Positions 1-12,480 are shown, counted from the stretch's first letter. The stretch is 64,000 bases of DNA from Eretmocerus hayati (GCA_029851415.1 CM056743.1:70462186-70526185); one strand, 5' to 3'. Made by a program: numbers and translations. Notes: generated by a model from the letters alone, not told the origin.

Positions 1-1592
1 GCATTTATAGACATGAATCGTCTACCGTAGAGTAGAGGAGCTGCTTGGACAAATTTTTCAAGATAAACTTTTGCCGTATCATTCTTCGTTTTGAAGTAAT
101 CACTACACAGAATTCTGAAAGATACGTGGAGAAGGATAAAATGGTTGTAAAAATTATTCTTCAGCAAACCCCTCAATATAATTGGTCCTGAGTACAAAAG
201 AAAAAACCGCAATTCAGTGGCTTTCCACCTTTTGATACTTTCGCAGTCTCTTGATTTTCTCTGAAATTCAATTGGGATGCACTTGTTGCGAATGCACGCT
301 AATCTCCTGCTCAACTCTTTCAGTTCTGATCTTGTAAATTTTGTCTTTCGTTTTCCGTAGATCCAATAGTCGCATAATAGTTTGTATGTGACTCCATTGC
401 AGCCGAGATGCATGTAGTCTAGAATGAACATGGTAATCATATCTAAACCTTCTATATCGAGGAAAGGTGAAAGTGGTGAGTGATGATGCTCTTGGTCTGT
501 CCGGTTCCTGAAACTTTCGTCAGTTCTAGCCTCTGCATTACAATCGAGGTATACGATAGAGTTCTTGACCCTCTCACCCTCCACCACACATCTCTCGCAA
601 GCAGAGTATCCTCCATGGCCTTTAGTGCATTTCATTGTGGCTCGAGCAGGACAGTCGGCGATTATACCTTTCAAGATCACGTCATAGATCTCACCATCAA
701 TATTTAGGCCAGCCCGACAAATACCATTCAGATCATGAATGAAAATCCTCCATAATGGATTTTCCATATCGGGCTTGCCACGTCCTGACCAGGCACCTGC
801 CACAAATGGTTTGTAAAGGTCTTCATCGACATGAACTTTTATCAAAATTGGCCAAAATTGTATATTGGTCGATTTATATACACTGAGTCCATCAAGATTG
901 ATAAGGAGTTCTATGGTTTTATTAAGATGAAGCAATGGGTTGATGACTCTCCGCAAATTCTCCTCTATCCCATAGTAAACATACTCTGAGAGCTCTTGGT
1001 TATCATCAATAACTTGATGCACTTTATGACGAATGTCAGTTCTAAAAAACGTCTTGGAAGTTTTCGGCAACTCTGGCATTAATCTGGAGCGTAGGATTTG
1101 AAGGAGCTGATCAATCGACGAATCAGTCAAGTTATTATGCACTGCCCATGTTCTCAACTGTTCCTCCTCGGGAATTTCTCTCTCATCTTCATCAACACTT
1201 AGGTTCTGATCGGAATCTCTTCCGTGGGATGCTTCTGAGAGCATTTCTTGATCGAGAAAATCATCAGCTCTTTGGGCAATTGGATCATGTTGCAGCATGA
1301 CCTGACTTTCAGTGTCATTGAAGCATTCTTCATTTTGTGCATCACACTCAACAAAGTCATCCAAAATATCTGTACAATAGAATTAACGATAGAAAAATAT
1401 TATTCACTCGTGAAATTAAACAGCTAGGTGTCGAAAGATGTCATCATTTGAATCTTTCAGAGTCTTACCAGACGACGGGTCTTCATCATGTCCGTTATTC
1501 ACGTCAGAAATTTGTCTCCCAAATTCTCTAAGAACAGATCTGTACATTCTTTGACGATCTGCTTTCTTTCTCCGTGACTCGTGAACTTCCAT
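1..1592 (-). CDS. transposase-like protein of a cut-and-paste transposon, two exons, partial
   Basis: Read on the minus strand, exon 1 runs 1592-1469 from an ATG and ends in a phase-1 donor (CTG|GTAAGA). Exon 2 starts at 1369 after TTGTACAG and stays open to the window edge, about 497 codons in all. The N-terminus is basic (KKADRQRMYRS), followed by an acidic linker. The core carries LLINLDGL, a W/GRGKPD block, ADCPARATMKCTKGHGGY with a following CERC pair, and a DYMHLGCNGV block. These resemble the 'nucleic-acid-independent DG...CDAPA..HTGY..C..C...D.MHL.CLGV' pattern of tnp2/CMC-like transposases of arthropods. The family name is an inference from memory of the pattern. The three Asp residues are plausible catalytic acids. 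No stop interrupts either exon, so this copy may be young. Confidence 0.65.
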
Positions 1593-2428
1593 GATCACTC
1601 TTGAATGAAACGGTTAATTCCAAATTTCTCTATGGGTGTTGAACATTGATGCAGACAGGTAGATTAAAAGAGTAAATAACAACAGTACGCACGAGGTTGC
1701 TCTGTCGTCATGTTCTTGCCAACCTAACCTTACCATATCTAGTTGAGCGAATCAAATTGAGCGAGTGAACCCTATACCATTGCTTTTGCGGGACGTTAAA
1801 ATCATTTATTGCGAATGAAACTATCATGAGTAGATACTTTGAGATTGTACAAAAATGAAAAGGAAAATGACCTGCATTACAATGTAAAATGATCAATGTA
1901 AGCTTCGGGATACGTAACAGATTGTATGGATAATACTGATGACATGACTATTGGCGCGATATTTGAACCTGTGACCAGCTCAATCCGTGCTTATTTTAAT
2001 TCACTTTTAACATCAACTTTTCGTGCATCTTTGGAACGTATTAGAGTGGTATCAGTATCAGATAAAGTTATCGAATTTTGTCCTCACTTGACAGTAATAA
2101 GCTTTCAGGATTCTACGTGAATGTATTTTGAGATTATGAATAACCAAGAAATTGGAACTGGAGGAGACACCTAGCGAAATGCTCTGAAAATTTTTTGAAA
2201 CTTTGTTTTTCTATTTCTTCATAAATCAACAGAGCATTTCGTACCCGATCCAGCAAACAGGAGTGTAATATATTCGTGGTACTCCTTACTCTTTACGTTG
2301 CTCGGTCAAAGGATACCGCACTTACACCGAGAAAAGAAACAATTACGGAGATGCAATAATGATCTTATTTTTTGATTGCTCATGAGGATTACGTTCGAGA
2401 CATCAGTGTACTTCATGAAGCAGGAGTT
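1..2428 (-). mobile_element. DNA transposon family A, copy 1 (3' part outside window)
   Basis: The copy consists of a two-exon transposase-like gene (1-1592) plus about 830 bp of non-coding 5' sequence. Related 5' sequence recurs at about 5787-6270 and 20338-20832, which fixes the family limit near 2428 (shared end word ATGAAGC.GGAGTT). The CCAACCTAACC word near 1719 and the GGCGCGATATTTGAACCTGT word near 1955 are shared with the other copies. The 3' end lies left of the window, so terminal repeats could not be compared. Confidence 0.7.
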
Positions 2429-2439
2429 GTGCATGTGAG

Positions 2440-2794
2440 ATAAATTCGTTCAAGATTCTCACCAGACAATTTGGCGCGGATCTGGCAAAAAATATCTCAG
2501 TAGAATCCTAGAGGAACATCTTGCGCTCTCCTGATATCAGAACAATAGAAGGAACTCAGAGCTGGAAACTTATGAGATTCTTGCAAGAAACTCCTATGCA
2601 TGTGTCATAAGAAACCTACATGAGATTCTCATAGGATTCTCAGACGCAATTCCAATATTTATGGCAAGCGCAGGGATATCCAGCAGAATTCCTATCTGAT
2701 TCCAATCGGATTCTCTTGGATAGGAATTTTGCAAGGATATCCTGAAGGATTCCATTTTGAAGCAGATCTTCGGGGAGATATTTCTGCGCGGGGA
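2440..2794. mobile_element. MITE family I, copy 1
   Basis: This stretch of about 350 bp matches 23562-23921 in the same orientation. It starts with AATTCGTTCAAGATTCTCAC and ends with a TTTCTGCGCGGG-like word. That end resembles the TTTCTGCACGGG terminus of family B, and the interior is rich in GGATTCT/AGAATCC words, so it is probably a short non-autonomous relative of family B. It sits exactly between the two family A copies. Confidence 0.6.
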
Positions 2795-2796
2795 GT

Positions 2797-3480
2797 CCAT
2801 CAAGATAGATGAGGAGTTCTAAGGTCTCATTAAGATGAAACAATTGGTTAATGACTCTCCGCAAATTCTCCTCTATCCCGTAGTGAACGTCCTTTGAGTA
2901 CTTTCGGTTATCACCAATAACTCGCTGCACTTCATGAGTCGATTCTAGTAAATGTTTTGGAAGTTTTGGGCAACTCCAGCATTTATCTAGAGCGTAGAAT
3001 ATGAAGGAGCTGATCAATCAATGAATCATTCACTGCCCATGTTCTCAACTGTTCCTCCTCGGGAATTTCTTTCTCATCTTCACCAATACTTATATTCTGA
3101 TCGGAATCTCTTTCATGGGATGCTTCTGAGAGCATTTTTCCTTAAAAAAAATCATCAGCTCTCTGGGCAATTGGATCATGTCACAGCATTACCTAACTTC
3201 CAGTGCCATTGAAGCATTCTCCATTTTGTGCATCACACTCAACAAAGTCATCCAAAATATCTGTACAATAGAATTAACGTATCATTCACTCATGGAATTA
3301 GACAGCTAGGTGTCTAAAGATGTCATCATTTGAATCTCTCAGAGTCTTACGACACGACGGGTTTTCATCATGTCCCTTATCCACGTCAGAAATTCGTCTC
3401 CCAAATCTTCTGGGAACAGATCTGTACATCCTTTGACGATCCGCTATCTTTTTCCATGAATCTTGAACTTTCGCGACCAC
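2797..3480 (-). pseudogene. family A transposase gene, second copy, broken
   Basis: The stretch aligns along its whole length with 888-1598. It includes the first exon (3480-3357) and the start of exon 2 (from about 3269), but the 3' two thirds of the coding region are missing, cut at the MITE I boundary. Frame-disrupting differences occur in the acidic linker (for example at 3135-3215), where the second copy no longer reads through. The intron donor seen in copy 1 (GTAAGA) is changed to a weaker CGTAAGA context. Confidence 0.6.
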
Positions 3481-3570
3481 TCTTGAATGAAACGGTTAAT
3501 TCCAAATTTCTCTATAGAAGTTGAACATTGATGCAGACAGGTAGATGAGAAGAGTGAATAACAACAGTAC

Positions 3571-4046
3571 GCACGATTTGAACTTGAATCATCCTCTTAT
3601 AGGAATCAATGATATTAAATTCGGAAATTTCTTAAATCGGTATCGGAGGACTGATTTTCATTTCTCTATCATCGTCAGCCTTGGATTTGAGGCCATTTTT
3701 GATGAGAAATTATCGATCGGGGTTTGATCGTCGAGATGTTGGTCGAAGGAAAAATGCATTTGGATGATATCGTCTGGATAGCTCAATGGTAGAACATCTT
3801 TCCGGCAAGAGGAAGATTCCCATTTCGATCCTGGGTCCAGGCATTTTTTCACGATGTCATTCAAATGCCTTTTTTCTTTGATTAACATTTCGATGATCAA
3901 ACCCCGATCGATAATTTCTCATTAAAAATGGCCTCAAATCCGAGGTCAACAATAGAGGAATAAAGGTTAGTCCTCCAATGCCGATTTTCGAATTTAATAT
4001 CATTGATCCATATAAGAGGATGATTCAAGTTCGAGGAATGTAATTT
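3571..4046. mobile_element. palindromic element H with tRNA-like core
   Basis: The left arm (about 3575-3750) is the inverted copy of 3893-4045 (GATTTGAACTTGAATCATCC against GGATGATTCAAGTTCGAGG). Between them lies a 71-nt tRNA-like stretch. The element interrupts the family A 5' region, which resumes at 5787 with the same GTACGCAC word that precedes it at 3566. A partial second copy lies at 5525-5786. Confidence 0.6.
3772..3842 (+). other. tRNA-like sequence (probably a tRNA-derived repeat, not a gene)
   Basis: GTCTGGA and TCCAGGC can form a 7-bp acceptor stem. The A-box-like TAGCTCAATGGTAG is intact and the B box reads TTTCGATCCTGGG. A 5-bp anticodon stem (TCTTT/GAGGA) closes a CCGGCAA loop. 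C instead of U at position 33 and a mismatch closing the T loop argue against a working tRNA. A related copy lies at 5553-5624 in the other half of the same composite element. Confidence 0.5.
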
Positions 4047-4083
4047 GAATTCCACCCCGTGGCTGAAATAATGGCGCTAATGT

Positions 4084-5523
4084 ATATGAGTAGTTCCACG
4101 CGAAAGCGACCCACGAAAAAAGGTCATGTCTCAGATCCGTTTGTTGACACCCTTATTGGATTCTACGGTACAAAATATGAACTTTTCACTACCTATGGGG
4201 TCCCCAAAAAAATTTTTGGTCCCATGGCGAGAATTTTCGAAAATGTAGTAAAATACATTTCCTCAAAATTCTAGCAGCCTTTTCTTCACTAAAATGCGAA
4301 AAAGTCGAGTTTGCTCCCAGATAAAGATATGCGGTTCGCGGCATTCGAGAGGTCTTTCAAAAACCTATCAAAATCGCTATTGAAAAGTTGTTTTTGAGTT
4401 TATGGGCAGCCTGTACGAGCAAAAGTGTAAAAATCACTAAACAGTGAATTTCTCAGTTGCCTATTTTTTTCAATTTTTGGAAATCACATATTTGATATAA
4501 AATTTTGTGTTCTTCCAGAAAAAAGTGGTCCCAGTTTCCTTTCCCGACGTCTAAGGCCTGTTTCTTCAAATTTTCGCAAACCTATTTTTCAGGCAGTTTG
4601 GAATTGTCTGTTTGCTGCGCATGCGCAGGAATTTGGACTGTTAGAACCAATCCCATTGGGGAGCCAAGAAAATTTCCTTCAGAATGACCACTTGGCAAAG
4701 TCAATTTCATCAATTTGGCTCGGAGCTACAACGTTTGAAAGACCACCGAATCTCGATAACCAACAAGAGGTGGATCGGAGACAGCGCGACAATAGTAGGA
4801 AAATCCGGGCACGATCTCTGGCCCGATGTATCGTTTGCCTATTGACGCACTCGAGCTGAAGCTTCATCTTTTGTAGGCTGTAATTCCGAGTCAAATTGAT
4901 GAAATTGACTTTGCCAAGTGGTCATTTTGAAGGAAATTTTCTTGGCTTCTCAATGGAATTGGTTCTAACTGTCCAAATTTCTACCCATGCGCAGTAAACA
5001 GACAATTCCAAACTGCCTAAAGAATAGGTTTGCGAAAATTTAAAGAAACAGGCCTTAGACGTCGGAAAAGGAAATCAGGACTACTTTTTTCTGGAAGAAC
5101 ACAAAATTTTACATCACATATGTGATTTCCAAAAATTGAAAAAAATAGGCAACTGAGAAACTCACTGTTTAGTGATTTTCACACTTTTGCTCGTACAGGC
5201 TGCCCATAACCCCAGAAACAACTTTTCAATAGCGATTTTGATAGGTTTTTGGAAGACCTTTCGAATCCCGCAAACCGCATATCTTTATATGGGAGCAAAC
5301 TCGACTTTTTCGCATTTTAGTGCAAAAAAGCTGCTGGAATTTTAAGAAAATGTATTTTACTTCATTTTCGAAAATTCTCGCCATGGGACCAAAAAATTTT
5401 TTGGGACCCCATAGGTAGTGAAAAGTTCATATTTTGTACCATAGAATCAAATAAGAATGTTAACAAACGGATCTGAGACATGACCCTTTTTTGTGGGTCG
5501 CTTTCGCGTGGAACTACTCATAT
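4084..5523. mobile_element. foldback element family F1, copy a
   Basis: Arms of about 620 bp (4084-4700 and 4885-5523) are inverted copies of each other around a loop of about 180 bp. The tips read ATATGAGTAGTTCCACGCG. Relatives lie at 7850-9150, 31073-33695 and 43956-44700, recognised by the CGAAAGCGACC..GGTCATGTCTCAGAT tip, the CTATGGGGTCC..AAAAAATTT block and a TGCGCATGCGCA palindrome. There is no coding capacity. It lies inside element H. Confidence 0.75.
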
Positions 5524-5524
5524 G

Positions 5525-5786
5525 AGTGACATCGAGACAAAGATCTACCGGGCCCTGGATAAACTCAACGGTAGAGCATCTTCCTGGCAAAGAGGAGGTT
5601 TCCAGTTCGATCCTGGGTCCAGGCATTTTTTTCGAGGTGTCATTTGAATGTATTTTTCCTTTGATTAACATCTCGACGATCAAACCCCGATCGATAATAT
5701 ATCTCATTGAGAGTGGCCTCAAATCCGAGGTCAACAATAGAGGAATGAAAATTAGTCCTCCTATGCCGATTTACGAATTTAATATC
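5525..5786. mobile_element. element H, second partial copy with tRNA-like core
   Basis: A tRNA-like segment (5553-5624; anticodon loop CTGGCAA, B box GTTCGATCCTGGG) is followed by the same right arm seen at 3865-4045, ending AATTTAATATCAT. The left arm is absent here, where F1a begins. Either F1a inserted between two tandem H copies or the flank was duplicated. Confidence 0.5.
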
Positions 5787-6270
5787 ATCGAACAGTACGC
5801 ACGGAGTTGCTCTGTCGTTATGTTCTTCCCAACCTAACCTCACTTGATCTAATTGAGCCGATAAAATTGAGCGAGTGAACCCTATACCATTGCCTCAGCG
5901 AGAAATTGAAATCATTCATTGCGAATGAAACTACCATGAGTAGATACTCTGAGATTGTACAAAAATGAAAGGAAAAATGACCTGCATGACAATGCAAGAT
6001 TGATCAATGGTATACGTAACAGATTGTATGGATGATAATGATGATATGATTATTGGCGCGATATTTGAACCTGTACGGAACAAGCTCAATTCGTGATCCA
6101 CATTTCAATTCACTATCACCATAAACTCTTCATGCATCTTATGAACGTACTAGAGTGGTATCAGTATCAGATAAGGTTATCGAATTCTATCCGTACTTGA
6201 CAGTGATAAGCTTTCAAGATTCTACGTGGATGTATCTTGAAATTATGAACAACCAAGGAAGATGAACTGG
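5787..6270. mobile_element. family A 5' non-coding region, continuation of copy 2
   Basis: From CAGTACGCACGGAGTTGC onward this matches 1685-2160 (CCAACCTAACCT, ATTGGCGCGATATTTGAACC, GGTATCAGTATCAGATAA). It is the part of the second family A copy displaced by the H and F1a insertions. The match fades near 6270. Confidence 0.55.
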
Positions 6271-7849
6271 AGGAGACATACCGACACAGTTGATGGGGTC
6301 GCTGAGTGCGTCAGTTCGTCCGATCATCGAAGTTAAGGGCATGTGATGTGACGTACACACGGGACTCGTGTACGTGTGCATAGTCGAGCATGTGTGAGTC
6401 TCGAGCACCGCGCGCCAAGTATAAAACGTATTTCCCACGCGAGTAGATCAATACTCATCACAGTATAACTTGAGATAGAATCAAGATTGAGTTTTCATTC
6501 TTTGAGCACTATAGAAGAGAACATTTCAGAAACACAGCAGTAGAAGCATCTCACACATGTAATAACATCCTGATTGTTTAATGCCAGTTTACACCTGAGA
6601 TCTGACTAATCAAGCCCCGCGCTCATACTATTATAACCACCCAGAAACATGTGTACAGGTTGGTTACAAGGACGATTTGATATGGCGAACCCTAATATGA
6701 CTTCAACTCATTAGCCAAGTAAGATCAGAGTCAAAGATCAATAATTTATCTTATTAGAACCGAAATCATATCTGACCTTGTACGTTCAATGTAACACACG
6801 GTTAAACGGAAAGTACAGGAACAAATGCTCACACCCCACATGTTTTGGAGCAGCAAACCTCAATGAACTACAAAGTCATTAGCTATCAAGTTACAAGAAT
6901 CTAGAATGATTATTCAGCTCATAAACAACAATCGAGGCGCGTGGTCGCGCGCCCAGGCAACTATAAGTTCAAAAAGAAAGAATGAGCGACCGCGTAACTA
7001 TACTTTGAATTCGTCGACCCTAACCTTGTCATACCATTTCATTAGAGTTTCAATGATGTATAAGGAGGTTTTGGTCTGGGGGGGGGGGAAGTTTTTTGAG
7101 TGCTTCCTTATGGCATTGCTCGTCGATTACTAATGATCTTAAGCGCCCTCCCTCTCGTATTTTCGTAAATCAAAAATTCACTGTGAAGGTTACTCGAGAA
7201 ACTCTTTGTCAATTGTTTAAGATAAATTTCCGACATGCAATCGTGTTAAAGCGTCGGTGTGATGCGGTTGTAAGATTTTTTACACCAAGCAGAAGAGAAC
7301 GCGCGTGATGTATGCAGAATAAGAATACTTGGGGCTGTCTGCTCTGCTGACAATTAATGATAGAAGTTTGGGTATCGTATCATCTCATTTTCGTTAATAA
7401 AGAACGGCTCTTCTGAGCCTCATTCTTCATCATTTTTTGGGTTATTCATTCAAAAGCTTCGAAACGAGTGGTATAAATGCGGCGCATAGTGCGTGCTGGT
7501 TATTGAAATCGAAAAACGCGTGTGTTCGTGTGGGGTTCCAGTGTCAACTCTTGTAAATGTTATTATCATTTCTAGATAGACCCGGATTCGCGGTTACAAT
7601 GTTGTGCCAAAACACACGTGGTTTATTCCTGCCATATATCGTTTCTTGTAGATTCACGTGAAATGTGCCAACCATTTAAAAGAGAATTTGGGTTGTTTAC
7701 ATTGATTAGATATCGGTTTGGATCGAAGCAAACTGAAGAACGGATACAAAAATCATTTGATGACGTGGAGAAAAGCGACAGCGTGGGTCGGAGACACACA
7801 AAAACACATAGAAAACACACAAATACACATCTCGAAATCAGATAAAAGT
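6271..7849. other. unassigned interval
   Basis: No convincing gene is visible; all open frames are under 80 codons. A 5S-rRNA-like word lies at 6314-6337. A TATAAAA box follows at about 6420 downstream of a GC-rich stretch, which could be a Pol II start of some retroelement, but nothing confirms it. A run of ten G occurs near 7079. Confidence 0.3.
6314..6337 (+). repeat. 5S-rRNA-like fragment
   Basis: GTCCGATCATCGAAGTTAAG matches the internal-control-region neighbourhood of animal 5S rRNA (GTCCGATCACCGAAGTTAAG) with one difference. The flanks do not continue as 5S RNA, so it is a pseudogene scrap or part of a 5S-derived SINE. Confidence 0.35.
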
Positions 7850-9150
7850 AATCCCGCACGAAAGCGGTCCACGAATTGCAGGCATATCTCAGATTGTTCT
7901 TCCACTATTCTTAATCGATTCTATGGTCCAAAAAATGAACTTTTCACTCTCTATGGAGTCCAAAAGGAATTTTGTGTTCCCGTGGGAAATATCTTTGTGA
8001 TAGTGTTTTCAGGAAAAAATACCATTTTTTTTTTCAGTAAAATGAGTGTAGTTCCGACTTGAGGTAAGATATGACCACACAAATAAATCCAAAGGTTTTT
8101 CAAAAATCTATCGAAATATGTTTCGAAAACTTTTTTTGAGGCTACGGACGCCCCTACAAGCCAAAAAGTAAAAAACAGAAAAAATTCAATTCCTCGAAAA
8201 CCCAATTTTGAAAAAATCTGAAAATTCATATTTCGATGTAAAATTATGTGTTCTTTCCGAAAAAGAGGTCTTGATCTGTGTTTTTGGGTTCTACACCATT
8301 TTTTTCACATTTTATCAATACTCTCAGTTTCTTCGGTTGAAAAATGACCCATTCTGCGCATGCGCAGAAATTCAGCCTGCTGGAACCAATTTTATTGGAA
8401 AGCCAAGGAAATTTCCTTCAAAATGACTACTTGGCAAAGTCAATTTCATGCACTTGACCTAAAGTTACATCACATTGATGATGAAGCACCCTCAAGAGGG
8501 GTTAATGCAGATCTTGCACAAATTTTCCATTAGTATCGTGACTCGAGTAGAAGTGCCATCATTCTACAGACCTTCTAACGTTGGGCCCAGTACATCGAAT
8601 TGACTTCGCCAGGTAGTCATTTTGAAGGAAATTCCCTCGGCTTTTCAATAAGAATGGTTTCAGCAGTCTAAATTCCTGCGCATGCGCAGAATGAGTCATT
8701 TTTCAACCGAAAAGGCTGAGAATATTGATAAAACGTAGAAAAAACAGCGTAGAACCCAGAAAATATGGATTTCCAGATTGTTAAAATTGGGTTTCTGAGG
8801 AATCGGATTTTTTTGTATTTTACCTTTTTGCTCATAAGGGGCGTCCGTAATTCCAAAACAAAATTTTCGAGGCATATTTCGATGAACTCTTTGAAGACCT
8901 TTCGAATGCCACCCTTCGCGCGGTCGTATCTTGCGTCAAATCAAAACTACACCCATTTTACTGGGGAAAAATTAATATTTCCTCATGAAAATACTATCAA
9001 AAAAATCTTCCGCGGGGAAACAAAAGAATTTTTTGATCCACAGGAAGTGAGAAGTTCATTTTTTGGACCATAGAATCGAATAAAAATGTCGGAAAAAGAA
9101 TTTGAAACATGTTTGCAATTCGTGGTCCGCTTTCGCGCGGATACTCATAA
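7850..9150. mobile_element. foldback element family F1, copy b
   Basis: The arms are about 7850-8460 and 8600-9150, with tips CCCGCACGAAAGCGG and CCGCTTTCGCGCGGATAC. They are inverted and imperfect. Both arms carry TGCGCATGCGCA (8355-8366 and 8677-8688) beside CCAAT/ATTGG words. The middle is unique. It is more diverged from F1a than its own arms are from each other, which fits an independent insertion. Confidence 0.7.
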
Positions 9151-9250
9151 GCAAAATAACCGTTCGTAGTTCGGCCAATTCTTCACGACCCTATTTCTCA
9201 GGAGATCTCTTCTAACACATTGTTCGAGTTCTTTCATTTGTATGCTCATC

Positions 9251-10222
9251 AAAATTTTGATGACAGTCGAACGACTCTTGAAACGGTCATTATCTTCCTG
9301 GCGAAACATTATCGTAGAGAGGATGCTGATGGTATTTTTCACGAATGTTTGCGATGATCATTGGCCTTGGAAGTAATAGTATCGGTTCGGAAGTGTATTT
9401 CTGCGAGATTCTTGTCCTTTAGAATTCTAGCGAGGCTACAAATCTCTGTTCAATTGTCTTTCGAAGGAAGAATAACTAGAGGCAAGTGTATGGATTCCAT
9501 TCTGTAAACTTTTTTCAACTCTTTTTGCTGCCGAATTTCAAACTCGTGAGAGTTGCCAAATCACGATGCTGAACGCAAGTAAAAATTTGGGCCTAGTTGA
9601 TTCGTCGATTTTTGACTGATGTCAAATTTTGGCGTACGCAGCACAAAGCTAGATTACTCAAATGTGACCGATTACAATGAATCCAATATTTAATAGACGC
9701 ATTTACACGTCATGGAATGAAAGCCATCCCTGAAGTACTAAAGAGGGGGCGGTCAGTTCACGACGTCACGTTGCAATTATTGAATATTGGATTCATTGTA
9801 CCGGTCACACTTGAGTAATCTAGCTTCGTGCTGCGTACGCCAAAATTTGGCATCAGTCAAAAATCAAAGAATCAACTAGGCCCAAAATTTTACTTGCGTT
9901 CAGCATCGTGATTTGGCTACTCTCACGAGTTCGAAATTCGGCAGCAAAAATAGCTGCGAAAAAAGTTTACAGAATGGAATCCATATACTTGCCTCTATTT
10001 ATTCTTCCTTCGAAAGACAATTGATCAGAGATTTGTAGCCTCGCTAGAATTCAAAGGGACCAGAATCTCGCAAGAATACACTTCCAAACCGATACTATTG
10101 CTTCCAAGGCCAATGATCATCGCAAAAGTTCGTGAAGAATACCATCAGCATCTCCTCTACGATAATGTTCCGCCAGGAAGATAATGACCGTTTCAAGAGT
10201 CGTTCGACTGTCATCAAAATTT
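9251..10222. mobile_element. foldback element L
   Basis: 9251-9702 is an inverted, near-identical copy of 9779-10222 (for example AAATTTTGATGACAGTCGAA at the outer end and CCAATATTTAATAG/TTGAATATTGG at the inner end). The loop is about 75 bp and contains GGGGGCGG and GACGTCACG words. No coding capacity. Confidence 0.75.
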
Positions 10223-11750
10223 TCGAGTTACATGGGATTCAGTGCACGCTCTTCTCTTGAGAGAAAAGCCTATAAGTACGGCCACGTTCCGGGCGATGGG
10301 TCGCACTCTTGCCTTGGCTTCCAAACGGACAAATCCTATATTCTCCGTAGCCACGACTACATAATCGTATCACGGCAGCTCTCATTACGAGTATTGATCA
10401 TAACTCTACAATGAATATGACCTCATTGTACTACCTCAATTCTTGTATGTCATGGATTACAGTCCTCAGACTTCTGGCTAAACAATCATCCCAATCAACT
10501 CCAGACCTTCAGCGAATGATAGATTTGATCTCCAAGTACAACTTAAAACTATCCACGGTTCCATAAGTTTCCCGAAAAAACAGGAACCAAGTGGGAAATT
10601 TGAGCTGTGCTTATACCGACATAATCACGGCGTCCGCGCCCCGCGGCGCATAATCCGTCGTCTGCTGCAGCCACCCGCACCGACAACAACGACGACGCAC
10701 ACTGCCGCACACACACCGCGTCTTACGGCTTCGCTCCGGTGGCCCATCACCTTGTCACCTGTTGTCACTGGTGAGCCTAAAGTTGTCACCGATTCGGTGC
10801 CGTCGCGGGTGCCCGATTTGTCATCCTCGAGTGCTCGAGTAGACGCGAGTGCCCCGGTTGTATGTGATATTGTAGTTCTGGTGAAAAAGTGGAATGTGGG
10901 ATGTGGGTGCTTGCATCTTGTAACAGTCTTGCATCTCTTCGCAGCAACAACAACTTGTCGACTGCTTTCAAACCGATTCTTTGTACGTAAGGATAGAAAG
11001 AAAGTACGTAAGGATAGAAAGAAAATGAAGTTTCCCGTGGGAATTAATGAGTGTTGGAGGTACTTGAATTCAGTAGCAATTGACGATGCTTGAAGTCAAC
11101 TCGCCGCGCAATATAGTTCTTCTACCCGCGAGGTTATGAGTTGTCTGCTCTTGCTATGTTGGTCAATGAAGCTAGATGTCAATAACTCTTGTTGTACAGA
11201 TATTTTCTATAAATTCCACCTTGACTCAAAGGTTTTGTATCCAAATGATTGCTAAAATTATGATCTCCCTATTAAAATTGATATGAGATGGGAGTCGCAG
11301 AATTTTCTCTATTTTCCCCTATTTCCAGAATCTCGCAATTTGAGGCGAAGGTATATGTTCTGGTCCGAAACATACCCAAAGCATTTCAAAAGCAAATTTT
11401 GCTCCAGATACTCATGCAGACCCCCAGCAACCACTTTTGAATAGCTAATTAACATGTCGGGAGGGTGTCCAGGTATTCATGGTGTGGTGGTCTAGTTGGA
11501 CCAAGTGCGGATCTCTGACTGTAATCTTTGACAAAGGGGGGGGGTGAGTAGACTGGACTATTATTGAATCAAACTACTTCTATATGGTGAGATTTTTCTG
11601 ATTGTCACGATGGTGAGCTTCATGGTTTTCTACTCTTGCTCAGAAAGAGTTTTGGAATCAAGAGTCGCGGTAGCGCCTCGCTGGCGAGTATGAGAAGACG
11701 AAAAATCGAGCGAGGCGCTGTGCCAATCTAAAATTTATCCTCCTACGTTC
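10223..11750. other. unassigned interval with a CpG-rich patch
   Basis: 10615-10870 is strikingly GC- and CpG-rich for this window (CCGCGCCCCGCGGCGCA, GACAACAACGACGACG), as expected of a hymenopteran-type promoter or first exon. The only open frame there (10752-11093) shows no recognisable domain. The rest is plain AT-rich sequence. Confidence 0.3.
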
Positions 11751-11753
11751 CTT

Positions 11754-12480
11754 CATGACTCATTCATCTCAATCTTAATGACCTAAATTATGATTTTTTC
11801 TGCGAAATCTATCGATTGGTTAATACCGAAATTTCATTTAATCCTTATAAATCTCAAATTTTCAAAAAAATCAAAATTCTCACCAAAAATTTCTTCTTGA
11901 GCCGTTTCAAACCTACTGCATCCCAATTCTGTCTCAACCAAATAATCGATAACATCGAAAAAAACCTGAGACTAGATGGCTCAAATCCTTCTAAAAAGCT
12001 TCCTGCAGGCAATAATTCAAAAAATGATGGAAAATTGTTCTTAATATTCAATTTTCCCTCCTACCTTCCTTCATGACTCATTTATCTCAATCTCAATGAC
12101 CTAAACTATGATTTCCTCTACGAGATCTATCGATTGGTTAATACCGAAATTTCATTTAATCTTTACAGATCTCAAATTTTCAAAAAGTCCCAAAAATGTC
12201 CCTTTGAGCCTTTTCAAACCCCACTCCATCGAAATTCTGTCTCAACCAAATAATAGATATCATCGAAATAACCTCAGACTAGATGGCTCAAATCCCTCCT
12301 CTGAATGATAACTCAAAAAATAATGGAAATTTTTCTTAATATTCATTTTTTCCGCCTACCTCCAATCGCGGCCCATTTATCTCAATTTTAATTACCTCAA
12401 CTATGATTTTTTCTGCATAACCTTATTGATTGGTTGATACCGAAATTTTATTCAATGTCTACAGATTCAAATTTTCGAAA
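11754..12480 (+). repeat. tandem repeat, about 300-bp unit, 2.4 copies
   Basis: Three successive blocks start at 11754, 12071 and 12366. Each contains the CATTTATCTCAATCT-like, GATTGGTTAATACCGAAATTT and CTGTCTCAACCAAATAAT words in the same order. Periods are about 317 and 295 bp; the third copy is partial and most diverged. No coding frame is conserved between copies. Confidence 0.75.

Noticed and set aside
3772..3842. Functional tRNA gene
   Set aside because: C at position 33, a T-loop mismatch and location inside a repeated palindromic element point to a tRNA-derived repeat.
10752..11093. 113-codon frame in the CpG-rich patch as a host exon
   Set aside because: Composition is promoter-like but the frame shows no domain and no supported splice sites; kept only as an unassigned interval.
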